This document shows, in pieces, positions 18,165 through 26,065 of a stretch of 64,000 nucleotides of DNA. Origin of the DNA: Exiguobacterium sp. s124 (GTDB lineage Bacteria; Bacillota; Bacilli; Exiguobacteriales; Exiguobacteriaceae); contig NZ_JACSKH010000001.1 of the NCBI RefSeq assembly GCF_018617485.1, positions 1,674,001 through 1,738,000 on the forward strand, given 5' to 3'. Below the pieces are notes generated by a model. The model saw nothing but the letters and a program-made list of their open reading frames with translations, was not told the origin of the DNA and searched no databases. Position 1 is the stretch's first letter, and the number at the start of each line of letters is the position of its first letter. Made by a program: the position numbers and the translations under genes.

Positions 18165-18256
18165 TATACTAGGAATAACCTTCTGGAGGAATGGAAGGCA
18201 ATATAGAGAAAGCGAGGTGAAAATCTATTCATCACGCGGATGGATAGATACACGAA
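18165..18256 (+). promoter_or_regulatory. structured 5' leader of the 95-residue gene
   Basis: A TATACT -10 hexamer at 18165-18170 suggests a leader of about 80 nt. A good Shine-Dalgarno GAGGTGA is at 18214-18220, 36 nt before the ATG at 18257. Between them an 11-bp hairpin (18223-18233 with 18239-18249, one G-T pair, loop ACGCG) leaves only 2 + 7 nt unpaired, so folding would bring the effective spacing to 9 nt. Confidence 0.55.
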
Positions 18257-18544
18257 ATGGAACAACTGAAAGTACAAGGAGTCTCTTCGTTCACCAAGTT
18301 TGCGACGAATGGAAAAATGCTGAAACTTAAAGATGCTCACGCAGGAGAACAACGCATTTCACTTCAGGATGCGACTGACATTCAAGTCTCTCTGCTCGAC
18401 GAGGACCATTCGCGCTTCACTATATTTGGTCATGCCCACCCACTTGTGGAGCTGACCCTTCCTCACAACTCTTGTGAAGTCCTCTATGCATGGTTACTCC
18501 ACAAGATGAAACGACAAAAAATCAAACTCGCTTCAAATGCGTAA
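18257..18544 (+). CDS. small protein of unknown function, 95 residues
   Basis: Begins MEQLKVQGVSSFTKFA and ends in a basic helix (KMKRQKIKLASNA); it has alternating beta-like strands in the middle and resembles a small PH- or Hfq-like beta fold only in pattern. Not recognised. A stop codon (TAG at 18245) in the same frame means the ATG at 18257 is the first usable start. No Shine-Dalgarno is within 12 nt; see the leader entry. Followed by a strong bidirectional terminator. Confidence 0.65.
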   Translation: MEQLKVQGVSSFTKFATNGKMLKLKDAHAGEQRISLQDATDIQVSLLDEDHSRFTIFGHAHPLVELTLPHNSCEVLYAWLLHKMKRQKIKLASNA

Positions 18545-18586
18545 AAAATGAGGTCTTGTCTCCGTGTGGGAGAAAGACCTCATTTT
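18545..18586. terminator. bidirectional terminator between 18257 gene and ulaA
   Basis: AAAATGAGGTCTT / AAGACCTCATTTT (13 bp) with a small inner stem; convergent genes on both sides. Confidence 0.85.
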
Positions 18587-18591
18587 CTATA

Positions 18592-19854
18592 TTATGAGAA
18601 TAATGAAACAAGCCAACTGACCAAAATACCAACAAGGGCAAAGTCAGAGTCCCCGAATGTCGTACTCTCAAATCCGAGATTCCCCAAGAGTGGCAAGAGG
18701 AGAGCCGGTAAGAAACTGATTAATACACCGTTTGCAATCGATCCAAGAATCGCTCCGCGACGTCCACCGGTAGCATTCCCGAATACCCCTGCCGTCGCCC
18801 CTGTAAAGAAGTGTGGGACAAGGCCTGGTACAATGACAGCCAGACCGAATAACGGAAGAAGAAACATCGAGAATAGCCCAGCTGCAAAACTCGCTAAAAA
18901 TCCGATGATGACCGCATTCGGCGCAAACGGGAAGACGGTCGGACAATCTAGCGCAGGTTTTGCGTTCGGTACCATCTTGTCGGCAATCCCTTTGAAGGCC
19001 GGTACAATTTCTGCAATCAACATCCGTACACCAGCAAGGACGATATATACCCCTGCAGCAAAGGTGATCGCTTGAATGATAGAGAAGACGATGTAGTTTG
19101 ATCCATCTGACAATTCCGTTTCAACAAATGCTGGTCCGGCAAAGATAGCTACCACCACAAATAACAGGGTCATCGTCAACGAAACGGCAACGGATGTGTC
19201 CCGTAGAAACCCAAGTTGTTTTGGTACTTGAATTTGCTCCGTCGAGTGCTCCTTGTTTCCGGCATATTTCCCAATCGTTCCAGATATAAAGTAACCGAGT
19301 GAACCAAAGTGTCCGACTGCAAAATCGTCTGACCCCGTAATTTGACGAACGAACGGTTGAAGAAGAGCAGGGAACAAGACCATGCATAATCCGAGCAATA
19401 CCGATCCGATGATGATCAAGAGCGTACCTTCGAGACCAGAGACGGAAAGAATGGCTGCGAGTAAACTCGCCATGAATAACGTATGGTGACCCGTCAAGAA
19501 GATGTATTTAAATGGTGTGATGCGAGCCAAAACGATATTCATAACCATCCCGAACACCATGATCATTGCTGTTTCAACACCGAATGCATCTTGTGCAACT
19601 GCAACAATCGCTTCATTGTTTGGGATGACGCCACGAATACTGAACGCCTCGTCGAACATTTGTCCGAAAATGTCGAGGGCCGCAATGATCACACCGGCCC
19701 CCGCTCCAATAATCACGAACCCCATGATTGTCTTCAGCGTACCAGAGACGATGGAAGCAATGTCTTTTTTCTGTAAAACGAGCCCGATTAATGCGAACAA
19801 TCCGACCAGTATGGCAGGTGTCCCCAATATATCTCGCATAATCAAATCAAGCAT
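18592..19854 (-). CDS. ulaA: PTS ascorbate-type permease, EIIC
   Basis: Integral membrane permease of the UlaA family, 420 residues with about ten hydrophobic segments. Characteristic segments are TPFKYIFLTGHHTLFMA, GSDDFAVGHFGSLGYF and HFFTGATAGVFGNATGGRRGA. It imports and phosphorylates L-ascorbate or a related acid together with EIIB and EIIA. It is the last gene of a regulator-EIIB-EIIC operon. The usual ascorbate catabolic genes (ulaD, ulaE, ulaF, ulaG) are not adjacent, so the real substrate is open. Confidence 0.9.
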   Translation of the reverse strand: MLDLIMRDILGTPAILVGLFALIGLVLQKKDIASIVSGTLKTIMGFVIIGAGAGVIIAALDIFGQMFDEAFSIRGVIPNNEAIVAVAQDAFGVETAMIMVFGMVMNIVLARITPFKYIFLTGHHTLFMASLLAAILSVSGLEGTLLIIIGSVLLGLCMVLFPALLQPFVRQITGSDDFAVGHFGSLGYFISGTIGKYAGNKEHSTEQIQVPKQLGFLRDTSVAVSLTMTLLFVVVAIFAGPAFVETELSDGSNYIVFSIIQAITFAAGVYIVLAGVRMLIAEIVPAFKGIADKMVPNAKPALDCPTVFPFAPNAVIIGFLASFAAGLFSMFLLPLFGLAVIVPGLVPHFFTGATAGVFGNATGGRRGAILGSIANGVLISFLPALLLPLLGNLGFESTTFGDSDFALVGILVSWLVSLFS

Positions 19855-19885
19855 AAGCGCTCCCCCTTTACGATTTATTTATTCT

Positions 19886-20152
19886 TTATACTTTGCCTTC
19901 AAGTTTAGATTTGATTTCTTCAATATTCATGACATTCTCAAGGGCGACAATTTCTTTCGCACCATCATCTAGTGTCCCGATGATATCTTGTGCCCCAAGG
20001 TAAATATCAGCAGGTTCAGTTCGTGCTGTTGCAATATCCGTATGAGAGACATCTGCCTCTTTCCCCATTTGTTCGAGCGCTTTCTTCACGTTCAACTCCA
20101 TAATGAAGCTTGACCCTAATCCGTTCCCACATACTACTAAAATCTTTTTCAT
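19886..20152 (-). CDS. ulaB: PTS ascorbate-type EIIB
   Basis: 88-residue cytoplasmic EIIB with the phosphorylated cysteine in VVCGNGLGSS (Cys8). It carries phosphate from EIIA to the sugar bound at UlaA. Its ATG overlaps the stop of the regulator gene by 4 nt and an AGGAGG site lies in the end of that gene. A 31-nt gap leads to ulaA. Confidence 0.93.
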   Translation of the reverse strand: MKKILVVCGNGLGSSFIMELNVKKALEQMGKEADVSHTDIATARTEPADIYLGAQDIIGTLDDGAKEIVALENVMNIEEIKSKLEGKV

Positions 20153-22173
20153 TTTTCTTCCTCCTCTGAATAACGATTGAGTATCTCAACAATCTCTTCG
20201 ACGTTGTCTGCCCCTAATACGAGTGACACGTCTTGTTCATTCCCTAACAGTTCAGTCAACTGCGCAAGCGCTTTCAAGTGAGTCGTTTGATCGATAGCCG
20301 CTAGCACAAAAAATGCACGGACTGGTTTATCTCCCGGAAAAAAGACCGGTTCTGTAAGTTTCAACACGCTCATCCCAAGTTGATTCACACCATCCTCAGG
20401 TCGCGCATGTGGGATAGCAATTTGTGGCATGAGGACGATATACGGACCATGCTCCACGACGTTCTCAATCATCGTTTCCACGTAGCGTGTTTCGATCGTC
20501 CCGTTCTGGACAAGTGGTTCGGCCGCGAGACGAATGGACTCCTGCCAATTCGACACATGATCGCGAAGTTGAATTTCATTTTTTGTTACGAGTTGATTTA
20601 GCACGGGTTGTCCCCCTTTCCATTCATCTTTCGTCGCTTCATCTTGTAGTAAATGATTCAATTCTTTTCTCAATTGTGATTCTTGATGGACTGTCGCATA
20701 TTTCTTCACCACTTCGAGAATGTCGGACACTTCTAATCGAGCAATTCCTCCAGTGGCGATAAAACGTTGATGGATTTGTCGCTTCAAGGCGAGTTGCTCG
20801 AGTCTCGTTGGAAGGGTCGGTACGAGGGTCACATGCGCCTGCTGCTGAACGGCTAAAGGCAATGGGACCGTAGTGAAAATCAAATCGACAAGCGGCGCAT
20901 ACTCTAACACGTCACGTTGTGAAATCGGTGGTAAGAATACAAAGTCCGGAAATTGATTTTTCAAAATATGGTCGAGCATATGCGACACACTAATCCCGCT
21001 CGGACATACGACAATCGCCTTCATTTTTTCATCAAGGTGCTGTCCTTGTTGATGAAGGTGAGCTGCGAAGTGCAACGTGAAATACATGACTTCCGTTTTC
21101 GGAAGATCGGCTTGAATTTGTTGTCGAATCGGATCGAGTGAACGATCGACGATCACATTCAAAACCCGGTGCTCTTTCAAGACATACCTTTCTAACTCTT
21201 CTGGCGGCATGACTTCCGTATGAACACGCTTCAGTGTCGCTTTGGCGTGAAGAACTAATTTTTCACATAATGCTTCCCGTTCAATGACCCGCGTACAACT
21301 CAATCCCTCGAATCGCTCAATCACCTGAATCATCGTGGCGGCAAGATTCTGTTGGACCGTTTCATCCATCTCTTCCGACACTTTCGGTCCACTTTGGATG
21401 AGCATCATCAACATATCCCACAGTTGCGGGACATCTTGAAAATGCGCTCGAACTGATTGTTCTACTTTTTCCGTCAACCAAGAGTCCTCATCTCGAACAA
21501 ATGATTCTGGAGACAACTTGGAACCAACGAGAAGAAAATACGCCATTTTTTCGCGGTGACTTTCCACAAATTGAAACTGTTTGAGCGCCTCAAACTGTTC
21601 AATCTGACGGACACGCTTCCTAAACTCCTCTTGCCATTCATCGAAGCATAGGTCGAGTAATTGTGAGGACGTCGACTTATCAAGCAATTGTTCAATCGTT
21701 CGATAAACGTATAAAGTGACCGTTTGGAAATGACCGTTGAATCGATACCCTTCTTTTCTCGTATAGGAGAAGTCGAGACCGAATCGTGCGGCCTTTTTCT
21801 TGATCGCATTTAAACTTTCTTGAACGGTGTACTTGGACACATCCAACAAATGCTGAAAGTGGAAGCTTGAAAGAAACTCAACTTGTGTCATGGCATAAAG
21901 TGTAATCACAAGCTCACGTTCTTCTTCTGACCAAACTAATTCCGCACGTTCCACTTGATCGATTAACGCTTCTGTCACCGTCAATTCAATTTTAGTTCCA
22001 TCCACTTTCATATTGGATAAACCATGGTAACTGAGCCATTCTTGAATGCGCTCAAGCTCATATTCAACCGTTCGACGAGAATATGGAAGCATCATCGTTA
22101 ACGTATCGACGGTCATCTGCTTTTCGTGTAAGATGACATTTAACATTCGTTTACTTTTTTCATTCAATTGCAT
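20149..22173 (-). CDS. PRD-type transcriptional activator with EIIB-like and EIIA domains
   Basis: 674-residue PTS-controlled regulator of the MtlR/LicR/BglG kind. Domains in order: two N-terminal helix-turn-helix segments (about 1-150), two PRDs (about 180-400, conserved His in LVLHAKATLKR and YFTLHFAAHL), an EIIB-like domain with Cys in VVCPSGIS (about 405-500) and a C-terminal EIIA domain with phospho-His in IAIPHARPEDGV. The EIIA part probably feeds UlaB, since no separate EIIA gene exists here. It heads the operon, and a cre-like site lies in the promoter. Confidence 0.9.
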   Translation of the reverse strand: MQLNEKSKRMLNVILHEKQMTVDTLTMMLPYSRRTVEYELERIQEWLSYHGLSNMKVDGTKIELTVTEALIDQVERAELVWSEEERELVITLYAMTQVEFLSSFHFQHLLDVSKYTVQESLNAIKKKAARFGLDFSYTRKEGYRFNGHFQTVTLYVYRTIEQLLDKSTSSQLLDLCFDEWQEEFRKRVRQIEQFEALKQFQFVESHREKMAYFLLVGSKLSPESFVRDEDSWLTEKVEQSVRAHFQDVPQLWDMLMMLIQSGPKVSEEMDETVQQNLAATMIQVIERFEGLSCTRVIEREALCEKLVLHAKATLKRVHTEVMPPEELERYVLKEHRVLNVIVDRSLDPIRQQIQADLPKTEVMYFTLHFAAHLHQQGQHLDEKMKAIVVCPSGISVSHMLDHILKNQFPDFVFLPPISQRDVLEYAPLVDLIFTTVPLPLAVQQQAHVTLVPTLPTRLEQLALKRQIHQRFIATGGIARLEVSDILEVVKKYATVHQESQLRKELNHLLQDEATKDEWKGGQPVLNQLVTKNEIQLRDHVSNWQESIRLAAEPLVQNGTIETRYVETMIENVVEHGPYIVLMPQIAIPHARPEDGVNQLGMSVLKLTEPVFFPGDKPVRAFFVLAAIDQTTHLKALAQLTELLGNEQDVSLVLGADNVEEIVEILNRYSEEEEK

Positions 22174-22221
22174 GGTAGAGGCCTCCTACACCTGTAGTAT
22201 AAAACGAATCGGGACAAAAAA

Positions 22222-22235
22222 TGTAAGCGGTTACG
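22222..22235. promoter_or_regulatory. cre-like site upstream of the PTS operon
   Basis: TGTAAGCGGTTACG matches the CcpA cre consensus TGWAANCGNTNWCA at all but the last base. It lies about 50 nt before the regulator start and overlaps the place of the -35 box for a TATACT -10 at about 22196-22201, as expected for repression by glucose. Confidence 0.7.
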
Positions 22236-22286
22236 ACAGACTTTTCGTAGACACCTCCACAAACTTCTGTCTCTACAAGAAAATAC

Positions 22287-22330
22287 AAAAAAGAGACGAC
22301 CGAATCGTTCAAATTCGTTCGTCTCTTTTT
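22287..22330 (-). terminator. terminator of the PgpA/PAP2 operon
   Basis: AAAAGAGACGA / TCGTCTCTTTT with an inner CGAAT / ATTCG stem; T run on both strands. Confidence 0.85.
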
Positions 22331-22333
22331 CAG

Positions 22334-22525
22334 TTATGAAGTCGGTACGACCGGATTACGGCGATAAATCGTGATCCCGCCGTGCTTGGCTTCTCCTACA
22401 ACTTGAAAGAGCCAACCTTTCTCAATCAGCATGGTCCGAACGGATAAAAAGTCTTTCCGTGGTACTTTCACTTCATCTTGTTGTTCGTCAAATAATTGTT
22501 GAAACGTATGTTCCCAATCAGTCAT
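22334..22525 (-). CDS. small protein of unknown function, 63 residues
   Basis: Begins MTDWEHTFQQLFDEQQDEVKVP and ends GGITIYRRNPVVPTS; helix then beta pattern, resembling a small winged-helix-like or substrate-accessory protein but not recognised. AAGGAG lies 7 nt before the ATG at 22525. The start overlaps the upstream gene's stop by 8 nt, making it the last of a four-gene operon. Confidence 0.7.
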   Translation of the reverse strand: MTDWEHTFQQLFDEQQDEVKVPRKDFLSVRTMLIEKGWLFQVVGEAKHGGITIYRRNPVVPTS

Positions 22526-23054
22526 GTCCATTCTCCTTACGTGCGTCTTCTTCTCGAATCCATTCGAACAGTCGGCGTCCTGAATCCAATCGATCGGTCG
22601 CATCCCATAACTCGTTCGGGACGCCGGGAACGCCATCAATTGTCTCTTCTCCTGCAAACACAACACGGTTATTCGTCACCTGTTCAATATAGTTGAGCGC
22701 AAACGTTAGGATTGACGCTTCCGATACATGTCCACTTTCCTGTAAGGCGAGTTCATACGATTCATCTCGTTGGTTGTTCACGAGTAACGTGCGCCCCCTG
22801 TCGAGTAACGCCAACGGAGGCACGGCATCGACGTGGAATACCTCATACGAGCGATAAGTCTCTTCATCATAAGGTAACAGTGGGACGAATTGGCGTTGAC
22901 CCGTCCATTTCTTCAGTTGGAACAAAATTTTCATCGAAGTGAACCATGTGGCCCCTTCTATATTCTTTTCCACCAAAATCGTAGGCACCGACGCTTCATC
23001 CGCTTCTCTCTTTTGAACAAATAACCACTTCTCTACATCTACAACGACGATCAA
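22518..23054 (-). CDS. protein of unknown function, TTG start, 178 residues
   Basis: Soluble protein beginning MIVVVDVEKWLFVQK; alpha/beta pattern, acidic C-terminal tail. Not recognised. The frame continues upstream to 23078, but a perfect AAGGAGG sits 7 nt before a TTG at 23054, and this TTG overlaps the PAP2 stop (TTGA), so I take the TTG. Third gene in the PgpA-PAP2 operon. The context suggests envelope or lipid metabolism, but nothing in the sequence proves it. Confidence 0.7.
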   Translation of the reverse strand: MIVVVDVEKWLFVQKREADEASVPTILVEKNIEGATWFTSMKILFQLKKWTGQRQFVPLLPYDEETYRSYEVFHVDAVPPLALLDRGRTLLVNNQRDESYELALQESGHVSEASILTFALNYIEQVTNNRVVFAGEETIDGVPGVPNELWDATDRLDSGRRLFEWIREEDARKENGHD

Positions 23055-23638
23055 ACTGTTTTCCTCCTTATAACCCATTCAGACAAGGCAATCATGGTCA
23101 GCGCGACGAGCCAGCCACCAATCACGTCACTAAAATAATGGACGTTCAAGACGACTCGACTGAGCGATACTGCAAGGACGAGACAGATCAGTACGAAGAT
23201 GGCGAATGTTGACTGCCCCTTTCGATACAGCACATAAGCCGTCAATCCATATAACGCAAGCGATCCAGATGCATGACCGCTCGGAAAGCTATACGTTGTC
23301 GCATCGAGCGATGCATCGATGAGCGGGCGATCAATCCCATAGACGAGCTTTAGCACTTGTGTGAAAAGGAGCGTCCCAATCCCTACGAGCGCGAGTCGCC
23401 ATGCCTCGACGCGATCACCGCGCCAGAACCAAAACAATAAACCTAAAATCGATAGCCCGACAATGACCTGCGCGCTCCCTAACTCCGTGACGTATGCAAA
23501 CACACGATCCGGTAGCGGTTGTAACAACTCATATACGAACGTATTCATGGGACCGACTGCTCCCAAAACGACAAACACCGACACGATCACATATGCGATC
23601 GTCCCGGCGATGACCACCTGCATGGGTGTATATTTCAT
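23051..23638 (-). CDS. PAP2-family membrane phosphatase
   Basis: Type 2 phosphatidic acid phosphatase of 195 residues with six hydrophobic segments. The three catalytic motifs are KLVYGIDRP, PSGH (in SFPSGHASG) and SRVVLNVHYFSD. It dephosphorylates a lipid phosphate such as undecaprenyl diphosphate, phosphatidate or phosphatidylglycerophosphate, with the active site facing outward. The start overlaps the upstream pgpA stop by 1 nt (TAATG). The neighbouring PgpA protein strengthens a phospholipid role. Confidence 0.9.
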   Translation of the reverse strand: MKYTPMQVVIAGTIAYVIVSVFVVLGAVGPMNTFVYELLQPLPDRVFAYVTELGSAQVIVGLSILGLLFWFWRGDRVEAWRLALVGIGTLLFTQVLKLVYGIDRPLIDASLDATTYSFPSGHASGSLALYGLTAYVLYRKGQSTFAIFVLICLVLAVSLSRVVLNVHYFSDVIGGWLVALTMIALSEWVIRRKTV

Positions 23639-24213
23639 TAATACAACCCTTTTCGTTCACGCATCTCTTCTTCTCCGAAGTCGACCATATCTCGAAGACG
23701 GTGTGCCAATCGTCCAGACGCGTTCGCTGCAATCGCACCGACAAGGTCGTCCATGAACGTATGCACTTGACCGTCGTCCATTTTCGTATCGAGCTGCTTG
23801 ATGATGCCGATTTTCGCCTTGTCTAAGTACCCGAACGTCGTGACGGCGATCGAACCATATGTGTTAACGGCACCGATGGCAATCGTTTCGTCCACTCCAA
23901 ATAGACCTTCGTCAGATGCGATGATAGATAAGAGTGGTTCAGACAGTTGGCCCTTCTCCGCCAACATATCGAGTTCCGATCCGACGAGAATAGCATGTTG
24001 CAATTCTCGTTTGTCGAGAACCGCCTCAACGGAATCCATACAATCTTTTAAGGAAAGATGCGGCGAGTAAGGGGCTTGCATCTGATAGACAATTTCTGCA
24101 ATCGATTCAATCGTGACGCCGCGCTCGAGCAGGCGGGCACGCGCTGCTTCTCGGACATCTCGTGAGTGTGGTACGTGTTTCATAATAGGCGCAGGATTGA
24201 AATCCCGCTTCAC
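23638..24213 (-). CDS. phosphatidylglycerophosphatase A family protein
   Basis: 191 residues resembling PgpA / Bacillus YutG, the cytoplasmic-side phosphatidylglycerophosphate phosphatase family. Blocks include SIAEIVYQMQAPYSP, GEE-like acidic metal region and TFGYLDKAKIGIIKQLD, FMDDLVGAIAANASGRLAHR. The first frame codon is a GTG at 24213 with AAGGGA very close; an ATG at 24183 (MKHVPHS) is an equal choice. First gene of a four-gene operon with PAP2. Confidence 0.78.
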   Translation of the reverse strand: MKRDFNPAPIMKHVPHSRDVREAARARLLERGVTIESIAEIVYQMQAPYSPHLSLKDCMDSVEAVLDKRELQHAILVGSELDMLAEKGQLSEPLLSIIASDEGLFGVDETIAIGAVNTYGSIAVTTFGYLDKAKIGIIKQLDTKMDDGQVHTFMDDLVGAIAANASGRLAHRLRDMVDFGEEEMRERKGLY

Positions 24214-24358
24214 ATCCCTTCGTTCAGAGAGTCATCGCCTCTCTAGTTAATATAACCATTATACTGAAAAATCGAAAAAAGACGAACCCTGCTTTGACTT
24301 CCCTCATTAAATCGGTCATCATAAACATGTAGGTTAAACGATTAAAGGGGGAAGAGGA

Positions 24359-24868
24359 ATGAAGATTGGGGTAGTCTTATTTCCGTCTAAACAAGTGCAA
24401 GATTTTGCGAACTCTTATCGAAAACGTTATGACACTAAATATGCGTTGATTTCACCTCACGTGACCATCAAGGAGCGGACAGAGGTGGCAGAAGAAGACT
24501 TGCCAAAAGTACTCGAGTACTTGCAACAAGTTGCGGATTCGACTAAACCGATTCAGTTAAAAGTCGATGGCGTCCGCTCTTTTGCGCCGACGAACAACGT
24601 GCTGTATTTGAAAGTGTTACCGACACGCGAACTGTCTGCTTTGCAGCAGCGACTACATGAAGACGTGCTCAGTCAGTCTCCAAAATATGAGTTCTTGCCA
24701 CATATTACAATCGGTCAAGATTTGACCGATGCCGAACTGTTCGACGTCCTCGAACGGATGCGTATGGAGCAAGTCCATTTTGAAGAGACGATCACTCGGA
24801 TGGCTGTCATGTACGAACTCGAAAATGAAACATGGAACGTCTATGAGACGTTCCGTTTCCGAGGCTAA
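24359..24868 (+). CDS. 2H phosphoesterase, YjcG family
   Basis: 169-residue member of the 2'-5' RNA ligase-like superfamily. The two catalytic His motifs are HVTIKE (about residue 34) and HITIGQ (about 115), each H-x-T/I-x. The N-terminus MKIGVVLFPSKQVQDFANSYRKRYD closely resembles Bacillus YjcG. Substrate unknown; family members open cyclic phosphates on RNA or nucleotides. Monocistronic with its own terminator. Confidence 0.9.
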   Translation: MKIGVVLFPSKQVQDFANSYRKRYDTKYALISPHVTIKERTEVAEEDLPKVLEYLQQVADSTKPIQLKVDGVRSFAPTNNVLYLKVLPTRELSALQQRLHEDVLSQSPKYEFLPHITIGQDLTDAELFDVLERMRMEQVHFEETITRMAVMYELENETWNVYETFRFRG

Positions 24869-24870
24869 TC

Positions 24871-25059
24871 TTATATGCTCCGGTCGACAAAGCGACCGGG
24901 GTTTTTTTCTTGCTCTTCTTCTAACCATTCTTCTCGTCGAGGTCGGATTCGCTGAACGCGTTTGATACGCGTCACCGGTTCGATGCTCGCTCGACCTGAC
25001 GGCTGGACTTGCCGGTTGACGTATTGAACGACAGTAAAGTCAATCTGATAAGGACCCAT
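24871..25059 (-). CDS. small basic protein of unknown function, 62 residues
   Basis: Begins MGPYQIDFTVVQYVNRQVQPSG, then an Arg/Lys-rich middle (RIKRVQRIRPRREEW) and an acidic helix. Not recognised. It is likely real: AAGGAGG lies 8 nt before the ATG at 25059, and the 62 codons are complete. Its 3' end contains the yjcG terminator on the other strand, so the coding sequence is constrained there. Confidence 0.6.
   Translation of the reverse strand: MGPYQIDFTVVQYVNRQVQPSGRASIEPVTRIKRVQRIRPRREEWLEEEQEKNPGRFVDRSI
24880..24908 (+). terminator. yjcG terminator
   Basis: CCGGTCG / CGACCGG stem, 6-nt loop, T7 after it. Confidence 0.9.
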
Positions 25060-25112
25060 GATCTGACCTCCTTCATAAGTCCTTACCCGATTCAACGGCT
25101 ACATAATACAAA

Positions 25113-25134
25113 AATGGCGCATCACTGCGCCATT
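25113..25134 (-). terminator. fabI terminator
   Basis: AATGGCGCA / TGCGCCATT stem with loop TCAC and T4 after it on the minus strand. Confidence 0.85.
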
Positions 25135-25142
25135 CCCCAAAC

Positions 25143-25916
25143 TTATAAAATATGATACCCGCTATCGACGTGAATGACTTCACCCGTGACGCCGCTTCCC
25201 ATTCCCGAGAGAAGGAAAAGTCCAGTTGACGCAACTTCTTCTGCAGAGACGTTTCGACGTAACGGCGCTTTTTGTTCAAGCTCAGAAAGGATACTGTTGA
25301 AGTCGCCTACCCCTTTAGCCGACAATGTACGAATCGGACCAGCCGAGATTGCATTGACACGAACGCCATGCGGACCGTACTCATTTGCCAAGTACTTGAC
25401 GCTAGAGTCAAGCGCTGCTTTTGCGACACCCATCAAGTTATAGTTCGGAACGACGCGCTCCCCACCGAGGTATGTTAACGTGATCACCGAGGCATCTGAT
25501 GCGAAGTAAGGTTTCGCCGCTTTCACGACTGCCGTCAAACTATACGCAGAGATGTCTAACGCCTGCGCGAATTGTCCACGTGTCATTTCCGAGAACTCGC
25601 CGCGCAATGCTTCTTTATCTGCGAATGCGATTGAATGGGCAATCCCTTGAATTTCGCCCGCTTGTTCATGGATGGAACGGAACGTCGTTTCAATCGCTTC
25701 ATCATTTGTGACGTCACACTCGAGCAAAATCGCTTCTTGCTTCAACTCGCTCGCAAGCGATTCGAGACTTGATTTGAATCGTTCTGCTGCATACGTTAAT
25801 ACGAGCTTCGCTCCCGCCTCATCGAGCGTTTTAGCAATCGCCCATGCGATGGAACGCTTGTTGGCAATCCCCATGACGACATACGTTTTATTCGTTAATG
25901 TTGGAAAAATTGACAT
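25143..25916 (-). CDS. fabI: enoyl-ACP reductase (NADH/NADPH)
   Basis: Short-chain dehydrogenase-fold enzyme of the fatty acid elongation cycle that reduces the trans-2-enoyl-ACP double bond. Cofactor loop in GIANKRSIAWAIA, catalytic Tyr-Lys pair in YNLMGVAKAAL, and the GPIRTLSAKGV substrate loop. 257 residues. Two ATGs are adjacent; the second, at 25916, has better spacing from GGGGAG. Transcription is from a near-perfect promoter overlapped by a FapR-type operator. Confidence 0.96.
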   Translation of the reverse strand: MSIFPTLTNKTYVVMGIANKRSIAWAIAKTLDEAGAKLVLTYAAERFKSSLESLASELKQEAILLECDVTNDEAIETTFRSIHEQAGEIQGIAHSIAFADKEALRGEFSEMTRGQFAQALDISAYSLTAVVKAAKPYFASDASVITLTYLGGERVVPNYNLMGVAKAALDSSVKYLANEYGPHGVRVNAISAGPIRTLSAKGVGDFNSILSELEQKAPLRRNVSAEEVASTGLFLLSGMGSGVTGEVIHVDSGYHIL

Positions 25917-25931
25917 CATAAACTCCCCTTT

Positions 25932-25950
25932 TTAGTACCTGGTGATAATA
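25932..25950. promoter_or_regulatory. fapO: FapR-type operator of fabI
   Basis: TTAGTACCTGG..ATAATA: one perfect half-site of the FapR consensus (TTAGTACCTRNTACTAA) and a degenerate second half. It lies just downstream of the -10 box, as in FapR-repressed genes. An additional perfect dyad, TGATAA-N6-TTATCA, spans 25943-25960. Confidence 0.75.
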
Positions 25951-25959
25951 TCTGTTATC

Positions 25960-25988
25960 AGATTACAGAAAGGTTTCTGTTTTGTCAA
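25960..25988 (-). promoter_or_regulatory. fabI sigmaA promoter
   Basis: TTGACA at 25983-25988, 17-nt spacer, TAATCT at 25960-25965 on the minus strand; the operator is immediately downstream. Confidence 0.85.
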
Positions 25989-26065
25989 CCGGCTCGTTTC
26001 GTATTGCGATTTTTTTAAGTTGCGGTAAGATAAAATACGTATAGAAAGGGTGACTCGACTCCATT

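Noticed and set aside
18191-18220. Nine-codon upstream frame (ATG 18191, stop TGA at 18218-18220) in the leader of the 18257 gene
   Set aside because: Its GGAGG lies 1 nt before the ATG, too close to work; kept as sequence context only.
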